From positions 1-64,000 of the forward strand of contig JAZNWU010000031.1 of assembly GCA_045593555.1 (NCBI GenBank): a DNA stretch of 64,000 nt, read 5' to 3'. The position numbers and the translations under genes were made by a program. The stretch comes from Fimenecus sp045593555 (lineage in GTDB: Bacteria > Bacillota > Clostridia > Oscillospirales > Acutalibacteraceae). Each line of letters opens with the position of its first letter. The first letter of the stretch is position 1. Below the pieces are notes generated by a model, which was given only the letters and a program-made list of their open reading frames with translations, was not told the DNA's origin and did not search any database. Shown one piece after another: positions 43,605 to 52,355 of this stretch.

Positions 43605-43859
43605 ATGAAATTGGTCAATATCGGTTTTGGTAATGCAGTTAATGCTGACAGAGTTATTGCTGTTGTTTCAACAGATTCTGCACCTGCAAAGCGTATTATC
43701 GCTCAGGCTAAAGAAAAAAATATGCTCATTGATGCGACTCAGGGGCGAAAAACTCAGGCAATACTTATTATGGATAGTGACCACGTTGTTTCTACATATC
43801 TTAAGGCAGAAACAATATTAAACCGTAGTGAATTGGAGGGGACAGGATATGGGGAATAA
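43605..43859 (+). CDS. remA: Extracellular-matrix regulator RemA (DUF370)
   Basis: 84 residues. KLVNIGFGNAVNADRVIAVVSTDSAPAKRII and DATQGRKTQAILIMDSDHVV are diagnostic of RemA. It forms DNA-wrapping rings that control biofilm and osmoprotection genes in Bacillus. The gmk start lies within its last four codons. Confidence 0.94.
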   Translation: MKLVNIGFGNAVNADRVIAVVSTDSAPAKRIIAQAKEKNMLIDATQGRKTQAILIMDSDHVVSTYLKAETILNRSELEGTGYGE

Positions 43860-44463
43860 AGAAGGCTTACTTATTCTTTTTTCAGGACCTTCAGGAGTCG
43901 GCAAGGATACGGTTCTTGATATTGTGTTAAATAAGAATAAGGATTTACAGAAATCAATTTCACTTACAACAAGAGATATAAGAGAAAATGAAACTAATGG
44001 TAAAGACTATTATTTTATTTCTGTTCCTGAATTTGAAAGAATGATTGCTGATGGTGAAGTTCTTGAATATGCTCAATATGGTTCTAATCTTTACGGAACT
44101 CCAAAAGGACCTGTTGATAAATGGTTAAGTGAAGGTAAAAATGTAATATTAAAAATCGAAGTTCAGGGTGCAGAAAACATAAAAAAACTTTATCCTGATT
44201 CAGTTGGAATATTTTTATTGCCACCTTCAATGGATGTACTCGAAAATCGACTTCGTTCAAGAGGGACTGAAGATGAAGATGATGTTAAAAAACGTCTTGA
44301 AATTGCTCAGAATGAAATGCGTAAAAGCAAGAGTTATGACTATTTTGTAATAAATGAAGACATCGATAGTGCTTCTGATGATGTTCTTACAATAATTAAA
44401 GCACTCGATTTTTCAAATAAAAGAATGAATAATTATATAAGTGAGGTAATAGATAATGTTTAA
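43849..44463 (+). CDS. gmk: Guanylate kinase
   Basis: 204 residues from ATG 43849 (MGNKEGLL) after GGAGGGGACAGG; the longer frame starts inside remA. P-loop SGPSGVGKDTVL, TTRDIRENETNGKDYYFIS and EYAQYGSNLYGTP for GMP binding. Converts GMP to GDP. Overlaps rpoZ by eight bases. Confidence 0.96.
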   Translation: MGNKEGLLILFSGPSGVGKDTVLDIVLNKNKDLQKSISLTTRDIRENETNGKDYYFISVPEFERMIADGEVLEYAQYGSNLYGTPKGPVDKWLSEGKNVILKIEVQGAENIKKLYPDSVGIFLLPPSMDVLENRLRSRGTEDEDDVKKRLEIAQNEMRKSKSYDYFVINEDIDSASDDVLTIIKALDFSNKRMNNYISEVIDNV

Positions 44464-44665
44464 TCCTGATTTAAGAAATGTACTTAAGAATCACACAAGT
44501 AGATATTCTCTTGTTACAGCAATTGCTAAAAGAGCAAGAGAAATTTCAACTGATGCGCAGGAAAATGGCGAAATTCTCAATGATAAGCCAGTTAGTATTG
44601 CATTAGATGAAATTATTACAGGTGAATTTGAGGTTATTGAACCTGAAGAAATTCGCAATATATAA
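44456..44665 (+). CDS. rpoZ: RNA polymerase omega subunit
   Basis: 69 residues, typical for Firmicutes. SRYSLVTAIAKRAREIS is the core omega motif; KPVSIALDEIITGEFEVIEP continues it. Stabilises RNA polymerase beta'. Position between gmk and priA is the classic arrangement. Confidence 0.94.
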   Translation: MFNPDLRNVLKNHTSRYSLVTAIAKRAREISTDAQENGEILNDKPVSIALDEIITGEFEVIEPEEIRNI

Positions 44666-44704
44666 GAATAAAAATTAAATATAAATATTTGAGGAGGGCA
44701 GAAT

Positions 44705-47161
44705 ATGGGGCTTTTAACTGTTGCAAAAGTTGCTGTGGAAAATACGGCATATTCTTTTGATATGTTATTCGATTATTCTGTCCCTGATTATTTATATGAA
44801 GAAGTTTTACCCGGTAAAAGAGTTCTTGTCAGATTTGGAAATTCTTCAAAAACACGAGTTGGAATTGTTTTTTCAGTTCAATGTGGTGTTTCTTCTGTTA
44901 AGGTATTGAAAGATATATCGTCTGTCATAGATGATGAACCCTTGTTGACTCGTGAAATGCTTAAAACAGCTAGTTTTATTCGTGACAGATATTTTTGTAC
45001 TTATTTTGATGCGTGTAAATTGTTTTTACCATTGGGACTTTCAATGTCCGTCAACACTCTTTATGCTGTTAATCCAAGTTTTAAAGGAATAGTAGCAGGC
45101 GAATCAGAAAATAGAATTTTTGATTTTCTTAAAGATAAAAAGTCTTTTATAAAATGTGATAGAATTATCTCTGAGTGTGGAATTAAGAAGAATTCTTCTA
45201 TACTTGATAGAATGGTTGAAACAGGTATTCTTTTAAGAAATATTGATACCCATAGAAGAGTAAATGATGCGACTATCAAAATGGTTAGGTTAAAGATTAA
45301 TCCCGAAACTGAATTGGAATTACTTGATGGTCTTACTAAAAAACAAAAAGAAGTTTTCAATATTTTATCTGATGTTGGTGTTGCATCTGTAAAAGAATTA
45401 TGTTATTTTACTGGTTTTTCTGTTGCAGTAATAACTGCATTGGAAAACAAAGGTGTTATTGAGTTATATGACGACGAGATTTTCAGAGCACCATATGAAA
45501 ATAATTACGATTACGGCGAAGTAAAAGAGATTATTCTTTCAAAGGAACAAAATGATGCTTTTGATGGACTTTTATCATTATATAAGGATAACTCACCTAA
45601 AGGTGCTTTATTATACGGTGTTACAGGTAGTGGAAAAACACAAATTTATCTTAAACTTATTGATGAGGCTTTGAAATCAGATAAAGGAATTGTTGTTATG
45701 ATTCCTGAAATATCACTAACTCCTCAAATGCTTTCATTGTTTTATGAGAGATATGGTGATAAAGTAGCGGTTTTTCATAGTTCACTTTCAATTGGTCAGC
45801 GTCTTGATGAATGGAAGAGAATTAAAGGGGGAGAGGCAAAAATTGCAATTGGTACTCGTTCTGCAATATTTGCACCTTTTGATAAACTTGGACTAGTTAT
45901 TATTGATGAAGAACAGGAACATACATATAAATCAGAAATGTCACCAAGATATCATGCAAGAGAAGTTGCTCAATATAGAATTGGTTGTCATAATGGACTT
46001 CTTGTTCTTGCTTCTGCTACACCATCAATTGATACATATACAAAGGCTCAATGTGGTGTATATTCTTTTTTTGAACTTAAAGAAAGATATGGTAATGCAG
46101 TTTTACCAGATGTACAGACAATTGATACAACATATCAAAGTGATATGGTCCTTGAAAATGTCAGCAAACAATTAGCTGATGAAATTAAAGATAACTTTGA
46201 TAATAAGAAACAAACAATTCTTCTTTTAAATAGACGAGGATATAACACTTATGCTTCATGTAGTGAATGTGGTACAGTTGCAACTTGTCCGAATTGTAGC
46301 ATTTCTCTTACATATCATATAAAAAACAATCGTCTGATGTGTCATTATTGTGGTTATTCAGTACCGTATTCAAAAAAGTGTAATAACTGTAATAATGAAT
46401 CAGTTAACTTCAAAGGTATGGGAACACAAAAACTTGAAGAAGAATTAAGTTTGATTGTTCCTGATGCTAGAATATTACGTATGGATACTGATACAACAAG
46501 TTCAAGATATTCTTATGAGAAATATTTTAAAAGCTTTGAAAATGGTGAATACGACATCCTGGTCGGTACTCAAATGGTTGCGAAGGGGCTGAATTTCCCT
46601 TACGTTACTCTTGTAGGCGTTTTAAGTGTTGACCAGATGCTTTATAATGATGATTATAAAAGTGGCGAGAGAGCGTTTGACTTAATTACTCAGGTTGTTG
46701 GTCGTAGTGGTCGAGGTAATCATCCAGGGAAAGCATTTATACAAACGGCATATCCTGATAGTGAAGTTGTTCTGATGGCAAAAAATCAAGACTATAAATC
46801 TTTTTATAATGTTGAAATTCCAATCAGAAAAAGTATGGTATATCCACCATTTTGTGATTTATGTGTAATTGGCTTTTCCTCTGAAAAAGAATATTTAGTT
46901 AATAAAAGTGCATCAGATTTTTTGGATGATTTGAAAAAAATACACTCTGAAAATTATTGTGAATTAAAAATAATTGTCTTAGGTCCTGTTACTCCAAGAA
47001 TTTCAAAAATTGGTGGTAAATATAGAAGCAGAATTATTATTAAATGTAAAAATGATAAGAAATTCAGGAATATGATTAGTGAACTATTAAAGAAATTTAC
47101 AAAAGATAAGAAAAATAATGTAAATATTTTTGCTGATATTAATCCTGAAAGTATAATATAA
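44705..47161 (+). CDS. priA: Primosomal protein N' (PriA helicase)
   Basis: 818 residues. An N-terminal 3'-DNA-binding domain (about 1-105) and winged helix, then Walker A GVTGSGKTQ, motif II DEEQEHTYKSE (residues 401-404 DEEQ), GLNFPYVTLVGVL and VVGRSGRG. The zinc cluster CSECGTVATCPNC...CHYCG...CNNCNNE is intact. It restarts stalled replication forks. DEEQ instead of DEEH is noted in related Clostridia and is not read as defective. AGGAGGG site before ATG 44705. Confidence 0.95.
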   Translation: MGLLTVAKVAVENTAYSFDMLFDYSVPDYLYEEVLPGKRVLVRFGNSSKTRVGIVFSVQCGVSSVKVLKDISSVIDDEPLLTREMLKTASFIRDRYFCTYFDACKLFLPLGLSMSVNTLYAVNPSFKGIVAGESENRIFDFLKDKKSFIKCDRIISECGIKKNSSILDRMVETGILLRNIDTHRRVNDATIKMVRLKINPETELELLDGLTKKQKEVFNILSDVGVASVKELCYFTGFSVAVITALENKGVIELYDDEIFRAPYENNYDYGEVKEIILSKEQNDAFDGLLSLYKDNSPKGALLYGVTGSGKTQIYLKLIDEALKSDKGIVVMIPEISLTPQMLSLFYERYGDKVAVFHSSLSIGQRLDEWKRIKGGEAKIAIGTRSAIFAPFDKLGLVIIDEEQEHTYKSEMSPRYHAREVAQYRIGCHNGLLVLASATPSIDTYTKAQCGVYSFFELKERYGNAVLPDVQTIDTTYQSDMVLENVSKQLADEIKDNFDNKKQTILLLNRRGYNTYASCSECGTVATCPNCSISLTYHIKNNRLMCHYCGYSVPYSKKCNNCNNESVNFKGMGTQKLEEELSLIVPDARILRMDTDTTSSRYSYEKYFKSFENGEYDILVGTQMVAKGLNFPYVTLVGVLSVDQMLYNDDYKSGERAFDLITQVVGRSGRGNHPGKAFIQTAYPDSEVVLMAKNQDYKSFYNVEIPIRKSMVYPPFCDLCVIGFSSEKEYLVNKSASDFLDDLKKIHSENYCELKIIVLGPVTPRISKIGGKYRSRIIIKCKNDKKFRNMISELLKKFTKDKKNNVNIFADINPESII

Positions 47162-47171
47162 GGAGATAAAA

Positions 47172-47642
47172 ATGGCTATTAGAAATATAAGAGTAGAGGA
47201 AGACCCTATTTTAAGAAAAAAGAGCAGAGTTGTTGAAAATTTTGATGAAAGACTTTGGCAACTCCTTGACGATATGAAGGATACTATGTATAAGGCAGAA
47301 GGTGTCGGGCTTGCTGCTGTTCAGGTTGGTATTCTTAAAAGAGTTGTTGTTATAGATGTAGGTGATGGTGTAATGGAACTCATCAACCCTGAAATAGTTG
47401 AAAAAGGTGGTGTTCAATGTAGTGCCGAAGGATGCTTATCTTTGCCAGGAAAACAAGGAACAACCATCAGACCTATGAATGTCAAAGTAAAAGCACAGAA
47501 CAGAAACGGTAATTGGTGTGTATATAAAGGTACAGAACTCAAGGCAAAAGCATTCTGTCACGAAATTGACCATCTTGACGGAATTTTATATATTGATAAT
47601 CTTGCATCAGAAGAAGAAATTAAAAAGTATTGTAAGGAATAA
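47172..47642 (+). CDS. def: Peptide deformylase
   Basis: 156 residues. Motif 1 GVGLAAVQVG, motif 2 EGCLSLPG (metal Cys) and motif 3 CHEIDHLDG (HExxH) are all present. Removes the formyl group from new proteins. Ten bases after priA and five bases before fmt, the usual partners. Confidence 0.96.
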   Translation: MAIRNIRVEEDPILRKKSRVVENFDERLWQLLDDMKDTMYKAEGVGLAAVQVGILKRVVVIDVGDGVMELINPEIVEKGGVQCSAEGCLSLPGKQGTTIRPMNVKVKAQNRNGNWCVYKGTELKAKAFCHEIDHLDGILYIDNLASEEEIKKYCKE

Positions 47643-47647
47643 TTTTT

Positions 47648-48580
47648 ATGAGAATTGTATTTATGGGAACACCCGATTTTGCTGTTCCTTGTCTTAAAGC
47701 ATTAATTGATAGTGAAAATAAGGTTGTTGGTGTATTTACTCAACCCGATAAACCAAAGGGTAGAGGATACGAACTTGCACCTCCGCCAGTGAAGGTTTGT
47801 GCAATTGAAAACAATCTTGAGGTTTTTCAACCAAACTCGATGAGAGATGGTACAGCACTTGAAATTATAAATTCTCTCAATGCTGATTTGATTGTAGTTG
47901 TTGCTTTTGGTAAAATTTTACCTAAAGAAATTCTTGAAAGTGTTAAACATGGTTGCATAAATATTCACGCATCATTACTTCCTAAGCTTCGCGGTGCTGC
48001 ACCGATTCAATGGAGTATTATAAACGGTGATACTGTAACGGGTGTTACTGCTCAGCAGATGGATATCGGCATTGATACAGGTGATATTCTAATGATAAAA
48101 GAGTTCAAAATTCCTGAAGATATGAATGCAGGCGAACTTTTTAATACATTGTCATATATGGGTGCTGAAGTATTAACGGAAACAATTGAAGCAGTTAAAA
48201 ATAATACATTAAATCCCGTTAAGCAGGATGATTCACAATCAACTTATGCTTCAATGCTTTCAAAGGATTTATGTCCGATTGATTTTTCAAAACCTGCATT
48301 GACAGTTCATAATCAAATCCGTGGTCTTTATCCTTGGCCTGTTGCAACAACAAAAATTGACGGAAAAACATATAAAATCCATAAATCACAGAAATTAACT
48401 GAAAAATTTTTAGGAAATGCAGGCGAAGTTGTAGATAATAATAACAGACTCGTTTGTATGTGTGGCGACGGCAACTGCATTGAGATTTTAGAAATTCAGG
48501 CTGAAGGGAAACGCAAAATGGACTCTGCAAGTTTCCTTCGTGGTAAAAAAATTGATATAGGTACTGTTTTAGGAGAATAG
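47648..48580 (+). CDS. fmt: Methionyl-tRNA formyltransferase
   Basis: 310 residues. MRIVFMGTPDFAVPCLKAL, the hydroxymethyl/formyl-transferase core FGKILPKEIL, CINIHASLLPKLRGAAPIQWSI, and TGVTAQQMDIGIDTGDIL with active-site residues. The C-terminal OB-like domain binds tRNA. Formylates Met-tRNA for initiation. Confidence 0.96.
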   Translation: MRIVFMGTPDFAVPCLKALIDSENKVVGVFTQPDKPKGRGYELAPPPVKVCAIENNLEVFQPNSMRDGTALEIINSLNADLIVVVAFGKILPKEILESVKHGCINIHASLLPKLRGAAPIQWSIINGDTVTGVTAQQMDIGIDTGDILMIKEFKIPEDMNAGELFNTLSYMGAEVLTETIEAVKNNTLNPVKQDDSQSTYASMLSKDLCPIDFSKPALTVHNQIRGLYPWPVATTKIDGKTYKIHKSQKLTEKFLGNAGEVVDNNNRLVCMCGDGNCIEILEIQAEGKRKMDSASFLRGKKIDIGTVLGE

Positions 48581-48582
48581 TT

Positions 48583-49290
48583 ATGGACGGATTTTATTCA
48601 TATCACTATATGTCAAATTATTACTATATAATCCTTGTTTTACCAATGGTAATTTTGTCAGTGATAGCATCATCAAGGGTTAATTCATCATTCAAAAAGT
48701 ATTCGCAGGTATTGTCATCCCGTAGAATAACAGGTGCACAGGCAGCATTTGAAATTTTAAGGTATTACGGTATCACAAATGTGCAGATTGAGAGAGTATC
48801 AGGAAATCTTACTGACCATTTTGACCCAAAAGCCAATGTTATCAGATTATCAGATAAGGTTTATAATTCATCGTCTGTTGCTGCAATCGGTGTTGCCTGT
48901 CACGAAGCAGGTCACGCTGCACAGTATGCACAGGGCTATTCGCCAATCAAAATCAGGAATACTATTTTACCTTTGGCAAATATCGGTTCAAAAGCAGGTA
49001 TTCCTCTCGCAATTCTCGGTTTAGCATTAAGCTTTGAGCCATTAGCATTAGCAGGTGTTATTTTCTTTTCATTCGCAGTAATTTTTCAGCTTGTTACATT
49101 ACCTGTTGAGTTTAATGCAAGTAAAAGAGCATTGAATGTTATCAGTGAAGTTGATATTCTTAGTGATGAAGAGAAAAAGGGTGCAAAAAGTGTCTTGTCA
49201 GCTGCGGCTATGACTTATGTTGCAGCCCTTGCAGTAAGTATTGCTAACCTTTTACGACTTGTTTTATCTATGAACAGAAGAAGAGATTAA
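48583..49290 (+). CDS. Zinc metallopeptidase, YugP-like
   Basis: 235 residues. N-terminal membrane helix, the HEAGHAAQYA zinc motif (in VACHEAGHAAQYA), and further hydrophobic helices. The family (DUF2268-like/neutral zinc metallopeptidase) is found inside the same operon in many Firmicutes; the substrate is unknown. Three bases after fmt and three before rsmB. Confidence 0.88.
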   Translation: MDGFYSYHYMSNYYYIILVLPMVILSVIASSRVNSSFKKYSQVLSSRRITGAQAAFEILRYYGITNVQIERVSGNLTDHFDPKANVIRLSDKVYNSSSVAAIGVACHEAGHAAQYAQGYSPIKIRNTILPLANIGSKAGIPLAILGLALSFEPLALAGVIFFSFAVIFQLVTLPVEFNASKRALNVISEVDILSDEEKKGAKSVLSAAAMTYVAALAVSIANLLRLVLSMNRRRD

Positions 49291-49293
49291 TTT

Positions 49294-50559
49294 ATGGACG
49301 ACAGATTATTAGCCTATAAGATTTTAAGTAAAATTGAACACGATAAGGCATATTCTAATATTGCTCTTGATAAACTTTTAAATAAATATGAAGCAACATC
49401 ATCTGCCTTTGTATGTGCTTTAGTTTACGGTGTTTTAGAAAGAAAAATTACACTTGATTATTATCTTTCTAAAGTTTTATCTCAACCAATAAAAAAGCTT
49501 AATCCACAAGTTCTTACAATATTACGAATGGGTGTTTATCAACTGAAGTTTATGGACAAAGTTCCTGTTTCTGCAGCTGTTAACGAAAGTGTAAAATTAT
49601 CGCGAAAGGTTAAATGTGGTTTTGCATCAGGCTTAATAAATTCAGTTTTAAGAAAAATATCTTCACAAGTTATTTTATTTCCTGAAACAGATAACAAAAT
49701 ATACGATTTTAGTATTAAATTTTCTTGTCCTGAAAATCTTGTTACTCAATTTATTGAAGATTATGGTATTACATATACTGAACAGATATTAAGTGCATCT
49801 GTAGGAGCAGTTCCGACCTTCATAAGAGTTAATACTCTGAAAATAACTCCTGATGAGTTGTGTAAGGAATTATTTAAAGAAGATATTATTGCTGAAATTT
49901 GTAAAGATAATGTTTCTTCATTGGAAATTTTAAGTGGTAAATCTATTTTTAAATCTCAATGTTACAAAAAAGGCTATTTTCATGCTCAGGATTTAGCATC
50001 ACAGCAGTGTATTGATTTCTTTTCTCCTCAAAAAGGTGATGTTGTATTTGACGTTTGTGCTGCACCTGGTGGCAAGTCATTTACAATGGCTGAAGTAATG
50101 GAAAATAAAGGTGAAATTTATTCATTTGATTTATATGAACACAAAATAAATCTGATTAATGATGGTGCAAATAGACTGGGAATAGACATTATTAATGCAA
50201 TTATAGGTGATGCGTCAGTATATAACCCAAACTTAAAAAAAGCAGATAAGGTTTTATGCGATGTTCCATGTGCAGGTTTGGGTGTAATCAGACGAAAGCC
50301 TGAAATCAAGTATAAGGACTTTGGTTTTGTTGACAAATTATGTGAATTGCAATATAATATTTTAAATAATGCTGCATTGTATTTAAAGGAAAAAGGAGTA
50401 ATAATGTACTCCACATGTTCATTAAGTAAAAAAGAGAATCAAGATGTTTGTAACAGATTTTTAAATGAGCATAAAGAATTTAAAAATGGTGGTATGTATA
50501 CTATTCAACCAAGTGAATCATCAGACGGATTCTTTTATGCAAAATTGATTAAGGAATAA
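49294..50559 (+). CDS. rsmB: 16S rRNA (cytosine(967)-C5)-methyltransferase
   Basis: 421 residues. N-terminal NusB-like domain (about 1-140), then a SAM domain with DVCAAPGGKSFTMAEVM, CDVPCAGLGVIRRKPEIKYK and the catalytic MYSTCSLSKKEN cysteine. Methylates C967 of 16S rRNA. Normal length. Operon context as in Bacillus yloM. Confidence 0.95.
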   Translation: MDDRLLAYKILSKIEHDKAYSNIALDKLLNKYEATSSAFVCALVYGVLERKITLDYYLSKVLSQPIKKLNPQVLTILRMGVYQLKFMDKVPVSAAVNESVKLSRKVKCGFASGLINSVLRKISSQVILFPETDNKIYDFSIKFSCPENLVTQFIEDYGITYTEQILSASVGAVPTFIRVNTLKITPDELCKELFKEDIIAEICKDNVSSLEILSGKSIFKSQCYKKGYFHAQDLASQQCIDFFSPQKGDVVFDVCAAPGGKSFTMAEVMENKGEIYSFDLYEHKINLINDGANRLGIDIINAIIGDASVYNPNLKKADKVLCDVPCAGLGVIRRKPEIKYKDFGFVDKLCELQYNILNNAALYLKEKGVIMYSTCSLSKKENQDVCNRFLNEHKEFKNGGMYTIQPSESSDGFFYAKLIKE

Positions 50560-50564
50560 AATAA

Positions 50565-51620
50565 ATGGCAACAGATATTCGTTCTTTGAGTTATGAAGAG
50601 CTTTCAAATGAAATATTAAATCTTGGTTTTCCTAAATTCAGGGTTAACCAGATTTTTTCATGGGTTCATGAAAAATGTGTTTCATCATTTGATGAAATGA
50701 CAAACATCTCTAAAGATATGCGTCAAAAATTAAGTGAGATTTTTTATTTTAATAATCTTTCAATTAATACAAAACTTGTCTCAAAGATTGATGATACAGT
50801 TAAATATTTATTTACACTTTCTGATGGTGAGTATATTGAAAGTGTTGTTATGAAATATAAATATGGCTATTCAATTTGTATTTCAACTCAAGTAGGTTGT
50901 AAGATGGGCTGTACCTTTTGTGCATCTGCAATCGGAGGTTTTGTTCGTCAACTATCAACTGGTGAGATGTTATCTGAAATATATACAGCTCAAAAAGATT
51001 TGAACATTAAAATAAACCATCTTGTGCTTATGGGTACAGGTGAACCTTTTGATAATTATGATAATGTGATAAAATTACTTAAGCTTATCACTGATGAAAA
51101 AGGTCAGAACATGAGTATGAGACATATTTCATTATCAACGTGTGGTATTGTTCCAAAAATTTTTGAACTTGCTGACGAAAAACTTGGTTTAACATTGTCT
51201 GTTTCTTTACATGCACCTAACAATAATATTAGAAATGCATCAATGCCAATTAACAAAAAATATGATATTGATGAACTTCTTAAAGCTTGTAAGTATTATG
51301 CAGATACAACTGGACGTAGAATTTCATTTGAATATGCAATGATTAAAGGTGTAAACGATAGTGATGAATGTGCCTTTGAGCTTTCAAAAAGATTGAAGGA
51401 TATTCTCTGCCATGTTAATTTAATTCCTGTTAATAATGTAAGGGAAACGAGTTTCATAAAAAGTTCAGTTGAAAGACAGAAAAAATTTATTGATATTTTG
51501 GCATCAAGAGGAATTACTGCAACTGTAAGGAGAACTTTAGGTAGCGATATTAATGCTTCTTGTGGTCAGTTAAGAGCATCAAAAAGAAAAGAAGGTGAGC
51601 ATATTGAAAATTGTTGCTAA
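50565..51620 (+). CDS. rlmN: 23S rRNA (adenine(2503)-C2)-methyltransferase RlmN
   Basis: 351 residues. Radical SAM cluster motif CKMGCTFCAS (CxxxCxxC), LVLMGTGEPFDNYDN, LSLHAPNN and the C-terminal NASCGQLR cysteine used in the methyl-cysteine mechanism. Methylates A2503 and some tRNAs. It carries the end of the phosphatase gene's ribosome site within its last codons. Confidence 0.95.
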   Translation: MATDIRSLSYEELSNEILNLGFPKFRVNQIFSWVHEKCVSSFDEMTNISKDMRQKLSEIFYFNNLSINTKLVSKIDDTVKYLFTLSDGEYIESVVMKYKYGYSICISTQVGCKMGCTFCASAIGGFVRQLSTGEMLSEIYTAQKDLNIKINHLVLMGTGEPFDNYDNVIKLLKLITDEKGQNMSMRHISLSTCGIVPKIFELADEKLGLTLSVSLHAPNNNIRNASMPINKKYDIDELLKACKYYADTTGRRISFEYAMIKGVNDSDECAFELSKRLKDILCHVNLIPVNNVRETSFIKSSVERQKKFIDILASRGITATVRRTLGSDINASCGQLRASKRKEGEHIENCC

Positions 51621-52332
51621 AACAGATATAGGTCTTGTTCGTACATCCAATCAGGACTCTTATGCGGCAGGTGAATTACCTGGTTCTGTTGCATGGGCTG
51701 TTGTATGTGATGGAATGGGCGGAGCAGCAGGTGGCAATTATGCAAGTTCTATGGCTGTTAAAATTATTTCAGAAAGAATTTCATCGTCATACCGACAGGG
51801 GATGAGTGAAATTTCTATAAAAAATATGCTTACATCAGCTATATTAGCTGCGAACATAAGCGTTTATGAAAAAGGTCAGGCTGACTCGGATTTGACCGGT
51901 ATGGGAACAACTGTCGTCGTTGCTATAATTGCAAATGAATCAGTTTATATTGCTCATGTTGGTGATTCACGAGCATACATTTTATCAGACGGAAAACTTA
52001 ATCAGTTAACAAAAGACCACTCTTTTGTACAGGAAATGGTTGATAGTGGTAAACTTACACCTGACGAAGCAAAAGATGACCCGAGAAAAAATTTTATTAC
52101 TCGTGCTCTTGGTGTTAATGATGATGTTCGAGTTGATTTTTGTCAGGAATTTTTGTCAGGAGATGAGATTCTTATATTGTGTACAGATGGATTAACAAAC
52201 TATGTTAATTCTGAGGAAATATATGAGATTACCAATGATGGTAATTTTTATGAGTATGCAGAAAGACTTGTCAACAGAGCTAACAATAATGGTGGCGGTG
52301 ACAATGTCACTGTTGTCACCATGTCATACTAA
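51604..52332 (+). CDS. prpC: PP2C-type Ser/Thr phosphatase (PrpC/Stp)
   Basis: 242 residues from TTG 51604, six bases after AAGGTG; overlaps rlmN by 17 bases. Metal-binding motifs RTSNQDSYAAG, VCDGMGGAAGG, HVGDSRAYI, TKDHSFVQEMVDSG and GGGDNVTVV are complete. It reverses phosphorylation by the adjacent PASTA kinase, the classic pair in Firmicutes. Confidence 0.95.
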   Translation: MKIVAKTDIGLVRTSNQDSYAAGELPGSVAWAVVCDGMGGAAGGNYASSMAVKIISERISSSYRQGMSEISIKNMLTSAILAANISVYEKGQADSDLTGMGTTVVVAIIANESVYIAHVGDSRAYILSDGKLNQLTKDHSFVQEMVDSGKLTPDEAKDDPRKNFITRALGVNDDVRVDFCQEFLSGDEILILCTDGLTNYVNSEEIYEITNDGNFYEYAERLVNRANNNGGGDNVTVVTMSY

Positions 52333-52355
52333 TTTGGCTGAAAGGAGTCTATCAT

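Noticed and set aside
44705..47161. PriA motif II DEEQ as a broken helicase
   Set aside because: All other motifs and the zinc cluster are intact, and I recall the same variant in related Clostridia, so it is probably functional.
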